NCBI RefSeq assembly: GCF_963662255.1
Contig: NW_026912147.1
Span: forward strand, 124,001-188,000
DNA: 64,000 bases
Direction: 5' to 3'
DNA from: Cinclus cinclus
Taxonomy: Eukaryota; Chordata; Aves; Passeriformes; Cinclidae
Below the pieces are notes generated by a model. The model was not told where the DNA came from. It worked only from the letters and a program-made list of their open reading frames with translations, and made no database searches. The position numbers and the translations under genes were made by a program. Positions 22,065-35,854 of the stretch are shown here, one piece after another (the first letter of the stretch is position 1; each line of letters starts with the position of its first letter).

Positions 22065-23443
22065 TTAAGTCGTTCCATGCTCAAGGCATTCATCGGAGCA
22101 ACACCATGGGGGAAAAGAGGGGGGAACATTGCAGGACAAATTTCTATGCTGGAACATGATTGTCTGCGAGACAGCTCTCCGCAGCGCTAGTATTTGGCCA
22201 GGCTGAAATCAGCGCCAATGGAAGCCAATCTGACAAGCGGAGTACAACGAGCGCGGCGATATGGGGCCACTTGGCAGGTGGCCGAAGAAAGACGGCCGCC
22301 CCGCGAATGTGGTGCCAGAAGGCAAGTTTCAGCAGGGCGTTGCGGGCGAGCTTAATGTGTAGCCGCAGTTGTTCTAGGCGAGATTGTAGCCGAGAAGCTT
22401 TCCGTCTCCATTCACGAGACAAGAAAAGCAGAACGCAATGGTCTAGAGGGTTGAGAAGAAAAGTGCTCGTAGCGAGCTCGTTGCGGCAGAAGCGAAAGCC
22501 AGGAGCAGCGTGCTCGCTGCGAGAAGTAGACGGCGCTTCGCCTCCTTGGGAAGGAAATCGCGTCTGGGCACGAACGGCAGCCAGCGAAGCTTCAGAACAG
22601 CAGGCTGTTCTGCTCAGCGTACGAGCCTGAAGTGAGTGGCAAGGGCTAAGGGGTCAGTTCCAAGGCATCTAGCTTTCCTGCTAGCAATGCCATTTCTACC
22701 CTGCTGTGGAAAACATTGTCCTCTGCCCTTCTGCTCCGAGAGGCAGAGAGCACCTCGGCAGACGCAGTGCAGAGGGAAAGGACACAGTATCCGAGGGAGC
22801 GTGACGCCACTTAGGCGGGCAAAGCAGAAAGGTGCCGCCCGGCACTGGCTTTGACTCCCTGAGCTTCCTTGCTAGGACAGCAGCTGCCGAAAGCTGGCAA
22901 CTAGGCTGCCAGAGTGCAGAATGTAGGCGGTCTGGCACGCCTGCTTGCCGAAAGCCAGGATCAGCGAGACAGCGTGCTAGGCTCTGTTTCACAGCACCTT
23001 GGAGAACACGGCCTTGAAGAATGCCGTCTCTGTTCCGCAAAAGCTCTGCCACAGTGAAGGTGGAAGAAGCAGCCTGTGGCCACGGGCAGAGCTGGTCAAC
23101 AGCTGCGCCTAACTTTCCCAAGCTGCGAGAGCATTCTCAGCCGAGTTCTGCTTTGACAGAGCTATTGCTGAACTTTTGCAGCCCCGGAGGCTGCTGAAAC
23201 CAAGGCTGTGTTCTGCCTCTTCATTCTTGCCTTCCTGTGCTCCAGCGAGAAGTGAAGCTCTGGCACGGCATTCAGCTTTGCCGCCTCTCTGCACGGAAAG
23301 CACTAGACCGAACTAGTGTGCTTCGTGCATGCTCTCTCCTCGCTTTTATGGTCACTGCTCTGCTTTTTGCTTGGCAGCGTTCCAAGGGTCCACGGCATAC
23401 CTCTTGCACAGCGAGAGGTGGCCGGCGAGGAATACTTGCTGGC
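22065..23443 (+). repeat. Array unit 17
   Basis: Same states as units 3 and 10. Confidence 0.97.
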
Positions 23444-24822
23444 TTAAGTCGTTCCATGCTCAAGGCATTCATCGGAGCAACACCATGGGGGAAAAGAGGG
23501 GGGAACATTGCAGGACAAATTTCTATGCTGGAACATGATTGTCTGCGAGACAGCTCTCCGCAGCGCTAGTATTTGGCCAGGCTGAAATCAGCGCCACGGG
23601 AAGCCAATCTGACAAGCGGAGTGCAACGAGCGCGGCGATATGGGGCCACTTGGCAGGTGGCCGAAGAAAGACGGCTGCCCCGCGAATGTGGTGCCAGAAG
23701 GCAAGTTTCAGCAGGGCGTTGCGGGCGAGCTTAATGTGTAGCCGCAGTTGTTCTAGGCGAGATTGTAGCCGAGAAGCTTTCCGTCTCCATTCACGAGACA
23801 AGAAAAGCAGAACGCAATGGTCTAGAGGGTTGAGAAGAAAAGTGCTCGTAGCGAGCTCGTTGCGGCAGAAGCGAAAGCCAGGAGCAGCGTGCTCGCTGCG
23901 AGAAGTAGACGGCGCTTCGCCTCCTTGGGAAGGCAATGGCGTCTGGGCACGAACGGCAGCCAGCGAAGCTTCAGAACAGCAGGCTGTTCTGCTCAGCGTA
24001 CGAGCCTGAAGTGAGTGGCAAGGGCTAAGGGGTCAGTTCCAAGGCATCTAGCTTTCCTGCTAGCAATGCCATTTCTACCCTGCTGTGGAAAACATTGTCC
24101 TTTGCCCTTCTGCTCCGAGAGGCAGAGAGCACTTCGGCAGACGCAGTGCAGAGGGAAAGGACACATTATCCGAGGGAGCGTGACGCCGCTTAGGCGGGCA
24201 AAGCAGAAAGGTGCCGCCCGGCACTGGCTTTGACTCCCTGAGCTTCCTTGCTAGGACAGCAGCTGCCGAAAGCTGGCAACTAGGCTGCCAGAGTGCAGAA
24301 TGTCGGCGGTCTGGCACGCCTGCTTGCCGAAAGCCAGGATCAGCGAGACAGCGTGCTAGGCTCTGTTTCACAGCACCCTGGAGAACACGCCCTTGAAGAA
24401 TGCCGTCTCTGTTCCGCAAAAGCTCTGCCACAGTGAAGGTGGAAGAAGCAGCCTGTGGCCACGGGCAGAGCTGGTCAACAGCTGCGCCTAACTTTCCCAA
24501 GCTGCGAGAGCATTCTCAGCCGAGTTCTGCTTTGACAGAGCTATTGCTGAACTTTTGCAGCCCCGGAGGCTGCTGAAACCAAGGCTGTGTTCTGCCTCTT
24601 CATTCTTGCCTTCCTGTGCTCCAGCGAGAAGTGAAGCTCTGGCACGGCATTCAGCTTTGCCGCCTCTCTGCACGGAAAGCACTAGACCGAACTAGTGTGC
24701 TTCGTGCATGCTCTCTCCTCGCTTTTATGGTCACTGCTCTGCTTTTTGCTTGGCAGCGTTCCAAGGGTCCACGGCATACCTCTTGCACAGCGAGAGGTGG
24801 CCGGCGAGGAATACTTGCTGGC
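23444..24822 (+). repeat. Array unit 18
   Basis: Same states as units 4 and 11. Confidence 0.97.
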
Positions 24823-26201
24823 TTAAGTCGTTCCATGCTCAAGGCATTCATCGGAGCAACACCATGGGGGAAAAGAGGGGGGAACATTGCAGGACAAATT
24901 TCTATGCTGGAACATGATTGTCTGCGAGACAGCTCTCCGCAGCGCTAGTATTTGGCCAGGCTGAAATCAGCGCCAATGGAAGCCAATCTGACAAGCGGAG
25001 TACAACGAGCGCGGCGATATGGGGCCACTTGGCAGGTGGCCGAAGAAAGACGGCCGCCCCGCGAATGTGGTGCCAGAAGGCAAGTTTCAGCAGGGCGTTG
25101 CGGGCGAGCTTAATGTGTAGCCGCAGTTGTTCTAGGCGAGATTGTAGCCGAGAAGCTTTCCGTCTCCATTCACGAGACAAGAAAAGCAGAACGCAATGGT
25201 CTAGAGGGTTGAGAAGAAAAGTGCTCGTAGCGAGCTCGTTGCGGCAGAAGCGAAAGCCAGGAGCAGCGTGCTCGCTGCGAGAAGTAGACGGCGCTTCGCC
25301 TCCTTGGGAAGGCAATGGCGTCTGGGCACGAACGGCAGCCAGCGAAGCTTCAGAACAGCAGGCTGTTCTGCTCAGCGTACGAGCCTGAAGTGAGTGGCAA
25401 GGGCTAAGGGGTCAGTTCCAAGGCATCTAGCTTTCCTGCTAGCAATGCCATTTCTACCCTGCTGTGGAAAACATTGTCCTTTGCCCTTCTGCTCCGAGAG
25501 GCAGAGAGCACTTCGGCAGACGCAGTGCAGAGGGAAAGGACACAGTATCCGAGGGAGCGTGACGCCGCTTAGGCGGGCAAAGCAGAAAGGTGCCGCCCGG
25601 CACTGGCTTTGACTCCCTGAGCTTCCTTGCTAGGACAGCAGCTGCCGAAAGCTGGCAACTAGGCTGCCAGAGTGCAGAATGTCGGCGGTCTGGCACGCCT
25701 GCTTGCCGAAAGCCAGGATCAGCGAGACAGCGTGCTAGGCTCTGTTTCACAGCACCCTGGAGAACACGCCCTTGAAGAATGCCGTCTCTGTTCCGCAAAA
25801 GCTCTGCCACAGTGAAGGTGGAAGAAGCAGCCTGTGGCCACGGGCAGAGCTGGTCAACAGCTGCGCCTAACTTTCCCAAGCTGCGAGAGCATTCTCAGCC
25901 GAGTTCTGCTTTGACAGAGCTATTGCTGAACTTTTGCAGCCCCGGAGGCTGCTGAAACCAAGGCTGTGTTCTGCCTCTTCATTCTTGCCTTCCTGTGCTC
26001 CAGCGAGAAGTGAAGCTCTGGCACGGCATTCAGCTTTGCCGCCTCTCTGCACGGAAAGCACTAGACCGAACTAGTGTGCTTCGTGCATGCTCTCTCCTCG
26101 CTTTTATGGTCACTGCTCTGCTTTTTGCTTGGCAGCGTTCCAAGGGTCCACGGCATACCTCTTGCACAGCGAGAGGTGGCCGGCGAGGAATACTTGCTGG
26201 C
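24823..26201 (+). repeat. Array unit 19
   Basis: Same states as unit 12 (690T with 723G). It extends the identity between units 9-12 and 16-19 to four units. Confidence 0.97.
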
Positions 26202-27580
26202 TTAAGTCGTTCCATGCTCAAGGCATTCATCGGAGCAACACCATGGGGGAAAAGAGGGGGGAACATTGCAGGACAAATTTCTATGCTGGAACATGATTGT
26301 CTGCGAGACAGCTCTCCGCAGCGCTAGTATTTGGCCAGGCTGAAATCAGCGCCAATGGAAGCCAATCTGACAAGCGGACTACAACGAGCGCGGCGATATG
26401 GGGCCACTTGGCAGGTGGCCGAAGAAAGACGGCCGCCCCGCGAATGTGGTGCCAGAAGGCAAGTTTCAGCAGGGCGTTGCGGGCGAGCTTAATGTGTAGC
26501 CGCAGTTGTTCTAGGCGAGATTGTAGCCGAGAAGCTTTCCGTCTCCATTCACGAGACAAGAAAAGCAGAACGCAATGGTCTAGAGGGTTGAGAAGAAAAG
26601 TGCTCGTAGCGAGCTCGTTGCGGCAGAAGCGAAAGCCAGGAGCAGCGTGCTCGCTGCGAGAAGTAGACGGCGCTTCGCCTCCTTGGGAAGGAAATCGCGT
26701 CTGGGCACGAACGGCAGCCAGCGAAGCTTCAGAACAGCAGGCTGTTCTGCTCAGCGTACGAGCCTGAAGTGAGTGGCAAGGGCTAAGGGGACAGTCCCAA
26801 GGCATCTAGCTTTCCTGCTAGCAATGCCATTTCTACCCTGCTGTGGAAAACATTGTCCTTTGCCCTTCTGCTCCGAGAGGCAGAGAGCACCTCGGCAGAC
26901 GCAGTGCAGAGGGAAAGGACACAGTATCCGAGGGAGCGTGACGCCACTTAGGCGGGCAAAGCAGAAAGGTGCCGCCCGGCACTGGCTTTGACTCCCTGAG
27001 CTTCCTTGCTAGGACAGCAGCTGCCGAAAGCTGGCAACTAGGCTGCCAGAGTGCAGAATGTCGGCGGTCTGGCACGCCTGCTTGCCGAAAGCCAGGATCA
27101 GCGAGACAGCGTGCTAGGCTCTGTTTCACAGCACCTTGGAGAACACGGCCTTGAAGAATGCCGTCTCTGTTCCGCAAAAGCTCTGCCACAGTGAAGGTGG
27201 AAGAAGCAGCCTGTGGCCACGGGCAGAGCTGGTCAACAGCTGCGCCTAACTTTCCCAAGCTGCGAGAGCATTCTCAGCCGAGTTCTGCTTTGACAGAGCT
27301 ATTGCTGAACTTTTGCAGCCCCGGAGGCTGCTGAAACCAAGGCTGTGTTCTGCCTCTTCATTCTTGCCTTCCTGTGCTCCAGCGAGAAGTGAAGCTCTGG
27401 CACGGCATTCAGCTTTGCCGCCTCTCTGCACGGAAAGCACTAGACCGAACTAGTGTGCTTCGTGCATGCTCTCTCCTCGCTTTTATGGTCACTGCTCTGC
27501 TTTTTGCTTGGCAGCGTTCCAAGGGTCCACGGCATACCTCTTGCACAGCGAGAGGTGGCCGGCGAGGAATACTTGCTGGC
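26202..27580 (+). repeat. Array unit 20 (590A)
   Basis: States: 154-155 AT, 178C, 180A, 246T, 278G, 495C, 590A, 595C, 690C, 723G, 861C, 947G, 996G, 1101T, 1118C. The 590A change is shared with units 26 and 28 only. It removes a reverse-strand stop and lets a longer antisense open frame (174 codons) appear. Confidence 0.97.
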
Positions 27581-28959
27581 TTAAGTCGTTCCATGCTCAA
27601 GGCATTCATCGGAGCAACACCATGGGGGAAAAGAGGGGGGAACATTGCAGGACAAATTTCTATGCTGGAACATGATTGTCTGCGAGACAGCTCTCCGCAG
27701 CGCTAGTATTTGGCCAGGCTGAAATCAGCGCCACGGGAAGCCAATCTGACAAGCGGAGTGCAACGAGCGCGGCGATATGGGGCCACTTGGCAGGTGGCCG
27801 AAGAAAGACGGCTGCCCCGCGAATGTGGTGCCAGAAGGCAAGTTTCAGCAGGGCGTTGCGGGCGAGCTTAATGTGTAGCCGCAGTTGTTCTAGGCGAGAT
27901 TGTAGCCGAGAAGCTTTCCGTCTCCATTCACGAGACAAGAAAAGCAGAACGCAATGGTCTAGAGGGTTGAGAAGAAAAGTGCTCGTAGCGAGCTCGTTGC
28001 GGCAGAAGCGAAAGCCAGGAGCAGCGTGCTCGCTGCGAGAAGTAGACGGCGCTTCGCCTCCTTGGGAAGGCAATGGCGTCTGGGCACGAACGGCAGCCAG
28101 CGAAGCTTCAGAACAGCAGGCTGTTCTGCTCAGCGTACGAGCCTGAAGTGAGTGGCAAGGGCTAAGGGGTCAGTTCCAAGGCATCTAGCTTTCCTGCTAG
28201 CAATGCCATTTCTACCCTGCTGTGGAAAACATTGTCCTTTGCCCTTCTGCTCCGAGAGGCAGAGAGCACTTCGGCAGACGCAGTGCAGAGGGAAAGGACA
28301 CATTATCCGAGGGAGCGTGACGCCGCTTAGGCGGGCAAAGCAGAAAGGTGCCGCCCGGCACTGGCTTTGACTCCCTGAGCTTCCTTGCTAGGACAGCAGC
28401 TGCCGAAAGCTGGCAACTAGGCTGCCAGAGTGCAGAATGTCGGCGGTCTGGCACGCCTGCTTGCCGAAAGCCAGGATCAGCGAGACAGCGTGCTAGGCTC
28501 TGTTTCACAGCACCCTGGAGAACACGCCCTTGAAGAATGCCGTCTCTGTTCCGCAAAAGCTCTGCCACAGTGAAGGTGGAAGAAGCAGCCTGTGGCCACG
28601 GGCAGAGCTGGTCAACAGCTGCGCCTAACTTTCCCAAGCTGCGAGAGCATTCTCAGCCGAGTTCTGCTTTGACAGAGCTATTGCTGAACTTTTGCAGCCC
28701 CGGAGGCTGCTGAAACCAAGGCTGTGTTCTGCCTCTTCATTCTTGCCTTCCTGTGCTCCAGCGAGAAGTGAAGCTCTGGCACGGCATTCAGCTTTGCCGC
28801 CTCTCTGCACGGAAAGCACTAGACCGAACTAGTGTGCTTCGTGCATGCTCTCTCCTCGCTTTTATGATCACTGCTCTGCTTTTTGCTTGGCAGCGTTCCA
28901 AGGGTCCACGGCATACCTCTTGCACAGCGAGAGGTGGCCGGCGAGGAATACTTGCTGGC
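27581..28959 (+). repeat. Array unit 21 (private 1287A)
   Basis: Same as unit 4 except a private G-to-A change at window 28867 (site 1287). Confidence 0.97.
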
Positions 28960-30338
28960 TTAAGTCGTTCCATGCTCAAGGCATTCATCGGAGCAACACC
29001 ATGGGGGAAAAGAGGGGGGAACATTGCAGGACAAATTTCTATGCTGGAACATGATTGTCTGCGAGACAGCTCTCCGCAGCGCTAGTATTTGGCCAGGCTG
29101 AAATCAGCGCCAATGGAAGCCAATCTGACAAGCGGACTACAACGAGCGCGGCGATATGGGGCCACTTGGCAGGTGGCCGAAGAAAGACGGCCGCCCCGCG
29201 AATGTGGTGCCAGAAGGCAAGTTTCAGCAGGGCGTTGCGGGCGAGCTTAATGTGTAGCCGCAGTTGTTCTAGGCGAGATTGTAGCCGAGAAGCTTTCCGT
29301 CTCCATTCACGAGACAAGAAAAGCAGAACGCAATGGTCTAGAGGGTTGAGAAGAAAAGTGCTCGTAGCGAGCTCGTTGCGGCAGAAGCGAAAGCCAGGAG
29401 CAGCGTGCTCGCTGCGAGAAGTAGACGGCGCTTCGCCTCCTTGGGAAGGAAATGGCGTCTGGGCACGAACGGCAGCCAGCGAAGCTTCAGAACAGCAGGC
29501 TGTTCTGCTCAGCGTACGAGCCTGAAGTGAGTGGCAAGGGCTAAGGGGTCAGTTCCAAGGCATCTAGCTTTCCTGCTAGCAATGCCATTTCTACCCTGCT
29601 GTGGAAAACATTGTCCTCTGCCCTTCTGCTCCGAGAGGCAGAGAGCACCTCGGCAGACGCAGTGCAGAGGGAAAGGACACAGTATCCGAGGGAGCGTGAC
29701 GCCACTTAGGCGGGCAAAGCAGAAAGGTGCCGCCCGGCACTGGCTTTGACTCCCTGAGCTTCCTTGCTAGGACAGCAGCTGCCGAAAGCTGGCAACTAGG
29801 CTGCCAGAGTGCAGAATGTAGGCGGTCTGGCACGCCTGCTTGCCGAAAGCCAGGATCAGCGAGACAGCGTGCTAGGCTCTGTTTCACAGCACCTTGGAGA
29901 ACACGCCCTTGAAGAATGCCGTCTCTGTTCCGCAAAAGCTCTGCCACAGTGAAGGTGGAAGAAGCAGCCTGTGGCCACGGGCAGAGCTGGTCAACAGCTG
30001 CGCCTAACTTTCCCAAGCTGCGAGAGCATTCTCAGCCGAGTTCTGCTTTGACAGAGCTAGTGCTGAACTTTTGCAGTCCCGGAGGCTGCTGAAACCAAGG
30101 CTGTGTTCTGCCTCTTCATTCTTGCCTTCCTGTGCTCCAGCGAGAAGTGAAGCTCTGGCACGGCATTCAGCTTTGCCGCCTCTCTGCACGGAAAGCACTA
30201 GACCGAACTAGTGTGCTTCGTGCATGCTCTCTCCTCGCTTTTATGGTCACTGCTCTGCTTTTTGCTTGGCAGCGTTCCAAGGGTCCACGGCATACCTCTT
30301 GCAGAGCGAGAGGTGGCCGGCGAGGAATACTTGCTGGC
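28960..30338 (+). repeat. Array unit 22 (first 1345G)
   Basis: States: 154-155 AT, 178C, 180A, 246T, 278G, 491A, 495G, 690C, 723G, 861A, 996G, 1101G, 1118T, 1345G. 1345G is absent from the previous 21 units and frequent from here on. Confidence 0.97.
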
Positions 30339-31717
30339 TTAAGTCGTTCCATGCTCAAGGCATTCATCGGAGCAACACCATGGGGGAAAAGAGGGGGGAA
30401 TATTGCAGGACAAATTTCTATGCTGGAACATGATTGTCTGCGAGACAGCTCTCCGCAGCGCTAGTATTTGGCCAGGCTGAAATCAGCGCCACGGGAAGCC
30501 AATCTGACAAGCGGAGTGCAACGAGCGCGGCGATATGGGGCCACTTGGCAGGTGGCCGAAGAAAGACGGCTGCCCCGCGAATGGGGTGCCAGAAGGCAAG
30601 TTTCAGCAGGGCGTTCCGGGCGAGCTTAATGTGTAGCCGCAGTTGTTCTAGGCGAGATTGTAGCCGAGAAGCTTTCCGTCTCCATTCACGAGACAAGAAA
30701 AGCAGAACGCAATGGTCTAGAGGGTTGAGAAGAAAAGTGCTCGTAGCGAGCTCGTTGCGGCAGAAGCGAAAGCCAGGAGCAGCGTGCTCGCTGCGAGAAG
30801 TAGACGGCGCTTCGCCTCCTTGGGAAGGCAATGGCGTCTGGGCACGAACGGCAGCCAGCGAAGCTTCAGAACAGCAGGCTGTTCTGCTCAGCGTACGAGC
30901 CTGAAGTGAGTGGCAAGGGCTAAGGGGTCAGTTCCAAGGCATCTAGCTTTCCTGCTAGCAATGCCATTTCTACCCTGCTGTGGAAAACATTGTCCTCTGC
31001 CCTTCTCCTCCGAGAGGCAGAGAGCACTTCGGCAGACGCAGTGCAGAGGGAAAGGACACATTATCCGAGGGAGCGTGACGCCGCTTAGGCGGGCAAAGCA
31101 GAAAGGTGCCGCCCGGCACTGGCTTTGACTCCCTGAGCTTCCTTGCTAGGACAGCAGCTGCCGAAAGCTGGCAACTAGGCTGTCAGAGTGCAGAATGTAG
31201 GTGGTCTGGCACGCCTGCTTGCCGAAAGCCAGGATCAGCGAGACAGCGTGCTAGGCTCTGTTTCACAGCACCTTGGAGAACACGCCCTTGAAGAATGCCG
31301 TCTCTGTTCCGCAAAAGCTCTGCCACAGTGAAGCTGGAAGAAGCAGCCTGTGGCCACGGGCAGAGCTGGTCAACAGCTGCGCCTAACTTTCCCAAGCTGC
31401 GAGAGCATTCTCAGCCGAGTTCTGCTTTGACAGAGCTATTGCTGAACTTTTGCAGCCCCGGAGGCTGCTGAAACCAAGGCTGTGTTCTGCCTCTTCATTC
31501 TTGCCTTCCTGTGCTCCAGCGAGAAGTGAAGCTCTGGCACGGCATTCAGCTTTGCCGCCTCTCTGCACGGAAAGCACTAGACCGAACTAGTGTGCTTCGT
31601 GCATGCTCTCTCCTCGCTTTTATGGTCACTGCTCTGCTTTTTGCTTGGCAGCGTTCCAAGGGTCCACGGCATACCTCTTGCACAGCGAGAGGTGGCCGGC
31701 GAGGAATACTTGCTGGC
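30339..31717 (+). repeat. Array unit 23 (mosaic)
   Basis: States: 63T, 154-155 CG, 246G, 278C, 495G, 669C, 690T, 723T, 845T, 861A, 864T, 996C, 1101T, 1118C, 1345C. The first third resembles unit 1, the middle resembles unit 2, and 845T with 864T introduces a third haplotype. Confidence 0.97.
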
Positions 31718-33096
31718 TTAAGTCGTTCCATGCTCAAGGCATTCATCGGAGCAACACCATGGGGGAAAAGAGGGGGGAACATTGCAGGACAAATTTCTAT
31801 GCTGGAACATGATTGTCTGCGAGACAGCTCTCCGCAGCGCTAGTATTTGGCCAGGCTGAAATCAGCGCCACGGGAAGCCAATCTGACAAGCGGAGTGCAA
31901 CGAGCGCGGCGATATGGGGCCACTTGGCAGGTGGCCGAAGAAAGACGGCTGCCCCGCGAATGTGGTGCCAGAAGGCAAGTTTCAGCAGGGCGTTGCGGGC
32001 GAGCTTAATGTGTAGCCGCAGTTGTTCTAGGCGAGATTGTAGCCGAGAAGCTTTCCGTCTCCATTCACGAGACAAGAAAAGCAGAACGCAATGGTCTAGA
32101 GGGTTGAGAAGAAAAGTGCTCGTAGCGAGCTCGTTGCGGCAGAAGCGAAAGCCAGGAGCAGCGTGCTCGCTGCGAGAAGTAGACGGCGCTTCGCCTCCTT
32201 GGGAAGGCAATGGCGTCTGGGCACGAACGGCAGCCAGCGAAGCTTCAGAACAGCAGGCTGTTCTGCTCAGCGTACGAGCCTGAAGTGAGTGGCAAGGGCT
32301 AAGGGGTCAGTTCCAAGGCATCTAGCTTTCCTGCTAGCAATGCCATTTCTACCCTGCTGTGGAAAACATTGTCCTTTGCCCTTCTGCTCCGAGAGGCAGA
32401 GAGCACTTCGGCAGACGCAGTGCAGAGGGAAAGGACACATTATCCGAGGGAGCGTGACGCCGCTTAGGCGGGCAAAGCAGAAAGGTGCCGCCCGGCACTG
32501 GCTTTGACTCCCTGAGCTTCCTTGCTAGGACAGCAGCTGCCGAAAGCTGGCAACTAGGCTGCCAGAGTGCAGAATGTCGGCGGTCTGGCACGCCTGCTTG
32601 CCGAAAGCCAGGATCAGCGAGACAGCGTGCTAGGCTCTGTTTCACAGCACCCTGGAGAACACGCCCTTGAAGAATGCCGTCTCTGTTCCGCAAAAGCTCT
32701 GCCACAGTGAAGGTGGAAGAAGCAGCCTGTGGCCACGGGCAGAGCTGGTCAACAGCTGCGCCTAACTTTCCCAAGCTGCGAGAGCATTCTCAGCCGAGTT
32801 CTGCTTTGACAGAGCTATTGCTGAACTTTTGCAGCCCCGGAGGCTGCTGAAACCAAGGCTGTGTTCTGCCTCTTCATTCTTGCCTTCCTGTGCTCCAGCG
32901 AGAAGTGAAGCTCTGGCACGGCATTCAGCTTTGCCGCCTCTCTGCACGGAAAGCACTAGACCGAACTAGTGTGCTTCGTGCATGCTCTCTCCTCGCTTTT
33001 ATGGTCACTGCTCTGCTTTTTGCTTGGCAGCGTTCCAAGGGTCCACGGCATACCTCTTGCACAGCGAGAGGTGGCCGGCGAGGAATACTTGCTGGC
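31718..33096 (+). repeat. Array unit 24
   Basis: Same states as unit 4. Confidence 0.97.
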
Positions 33097-34475
33097 TTAA
33101 GTCGTTCCATGCTCAAGGCATTCATCGGAGCAACACCATGGGGGAAAAGAGGGGGGAACATTGCAGGACAAATTTCTATGCTGGAACATGATTGTCTGCG
33201 AGACAGCTCTCCGCAGCGCTAGTATTTGGCCAGGCTGAAATCAGCGCCAATGGAAGCCAATCTGACAAGCGGACTACAACGAGCGCGGCGATATGGGGCC
33301 ACTTGGCAGGTGGCCGAAGAAAGACGGCCGCCCCGCGAATGTGGTGCCAGAAGGCAAGTTTCAGCAGGGCGTTGCGGGCGAGCTTAATGTGTAGCCGCAG
33401 TTGTTCTAGGCGAGATTGTAGCCGAGAAGCTTTCCGTCTCCATTCACGAGACAAGAAAAGCAGAACGCAATGGTCTAGAGGGTTGAGAAGAAAAGTGCTC
33501 GTAGCGAGCTCGTTGCGGCAGAAGCGAAAGCCAGGAGCAGCGTGCTCGCTGCGAGAAGTAGACGGCGCTTCGCCTCCTTGGGAAGGCAATGGCGTCTGGG
33601 CACGAACGGCAGCCAGCGAAGCTTCAGAACAGCAGGCTGTTCTGCTCAGCGTACGAGCCTGAAGTGAGTGGCAAGGGCTAAGGGGTCAGTTCCAAGGCAT
33701 CTAGCTTTCCTGCTAGCAATGCCATTTCTACCCTGCTGTGGAAAATATTGTCCTCTGCCCTTCTGCTCCGAGAGGCAGAGAGCACCTCGGCAGACGCAGT
33801 GCAGAGGGAAAGGACACAGTATCCGAGGGAGCGTGACGCCACTTAGGCGGGCAAAGCAGAAAGGTGCCGCCCGGCACTGGCTTTGACTCCCTGAGCTTCC
33901 TTGCTAGGACAGCAGCTGCCGAAAGCTGGCAACTAGGCTGCCAGAGTGCAGAATGTAGGCGGTCTGGCACGCCTGCTTGCCGAAAGCCAGGATCAGCGAG
34001 ACAGCGTGCTAGGCTCTGTTTCACAGCACCTTGGAGAACACGCCCTTGAAGAATGCCGTCTCTGTTCCGCAAAAGCTCTGCCACAGTGAAGCTGGAAGAA
34101 GCAGCCTGTGGCCACGGGCAGAGCTGGTCAACAGCTGCGCCTAACTTTCCCAAGCTGCGAGAGCATTCTCAGCCGAGTTCTGCTTTGACAGAGCTAGTGC
34201 TGAACTTTTGCAGTCCCGGAGGCTGCTGAAACCAAGGCTGTGTTCTGCCTCTTCATTCTTGCCTTCCTGTGCTCCAGCGAGAAGTGAAGCTCTGGCACGG
34301 CATTCAGCTTTGCCGCCTCTCTGCACGGAAAGCACTAGACCGAACTAGTGTGCTTCGTGCATGCTCTCTCCTCGCTTTTATGGTCACTGCTCTGCTTTTT
34401 GCTTGGCAGCGTTCCAAGGGTCCACGGCATACCTCTTGCAGAGCGAGAGGTGGCCGGCGAGGAATACTTGCTGGC
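33097..34475 (+). repeat. Array unit 25 (650T)
   Basis: States: 154-155 AT, 178C, 180A, 246T, 278G, 495G, 650T, 690C, 723G, 861A, 996C, 1101G, 1118T, 1345G. 650T occurs only in units 25, 30, 37 and 41. Confidence 0.97.
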
Positions 34476-35854
34476 TTAAGTCGTTCCATGCTCAAGGCAT
34501 TCATCGGAGCAACACCATGGGGGAAAAGAGGGGGGAATATTGCAGGACAAATTTCTATGCTGGAACATGATTGTCTGCGAGACAGCTCTCCGCAGCGCTA
34601 GTATTTGGCCAGGCTGAAATCAGCGCCACGGGAAGCCAATCTGACAAGCGGAGTGCAACGAGCGCGGCGATATGGGGCCACTTGGCAGGTGGCCGAAGAA
34701 AGACGGCTGCCCCGCGAATGGGGTGCCAGAAGGCAAGTTTCAGCAGGGCGTTGCGGGCGAGCTTAATGTGTAGCCGCAGTTGTTCTAGGCGAGATTGTAG
34801 CCGAGAAGCTTTCCGTCTCCATTCACGAGACAAGAAAAGCAGAACGCAATGGTCTAGAGGGTTGAGAAGAAAAGTGCTCGTAGCGAGCTCGTTGCGGCAG
34901 AAGCGAAAGCCAGGAGCAGCGTGCTCGCTGCGAGAAGTAGACGGCGCTTCGCCTCCTTGGGAAGGCAATGGCGTCTGGGCACGAACGGCAGCCAGCGAAG
35001 CTTCAGAACAGCAGGCTGTTCTGCTCAGCGTACGAGCCTGAAGTGAGTGGCAAGGGCTAAGGGGACAGTCCCAAGGCATCTAGCTTTCCTGCTAGCAATG
35101 CCATTTCTACCCTGCTGTGGAAAACATTGTCCTTTGCCCTTCTGCTCCGAGAGGCAGAGAGCACCTCGGCAGACGCAGTGCAGAGGGAAAGGACACAGTA
35201 TCCGAGGGAGCGTGACGCCACTTAGGCGGGCAAAGCAGAAAGGTGCCGCCCGGCACTGGCTTTGACTCCCTGAGCTTCCTTGCTAGGACAGCAGCTGCCG
35301 AAAGCTGGCAACTAGGCTGCCAGAGTGCAGAATGTCGGCGGTCTGGCACGCCTGCTTGCCGAAAGCCAGGATCAGCGAGACAGCGTGCTAGGCTCTGTTT
35401 CACAGCACCTTGGAGAACACGCCCTTGAAGAATGCCGTCTCTGTTCCGCAAAAGCTCTGCCACAGTGAAGGTGGAAGAAGCAGCCTGTGGCCACGGGCAG
35501 AGCTGGTCAACAGCTGCGCCTAACTTTCCCAAGCTGCGAGAGCATTCTCAGCCGAGTTCTGCTTTGACAGAGCTAGTGCTGAACTTTTGCAGCCCCGGAG
35601 GCTGCTGAAACCAAGGCTGTGTTCTGCCTCTTCATTCTTGCCTTCCTGTGCTCCAGCGAGAAGTGAAGCTCTGGCACGGCATTCAGCTTTGCCGCCTCTC
35701 TGCACGGAAAGCACTAGACCGAACTAGTGTGCTTCGTGCATGCTCTCTCCTCGCTTTTATGGTCACTGCTCTGCTTTTTGCTTGGCAGCGTTCCAAGGGT
35801 CCACGGCATACCTCTTGCACAGCGAGAGGTGGCCGGCGAGGAATACTTGCTGGC
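34476..35854 (+). repeat. Array unit 26 (590A)
   Basis: States: 63T, 154-155 CG, 246G, 278G, 495G, 590A, 690C, 723G, 861C, 996G, 1101G, 1118C, 1345C. Close to unit 28, from which it differs at 63 and 491/495. Confidence 0.97.
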
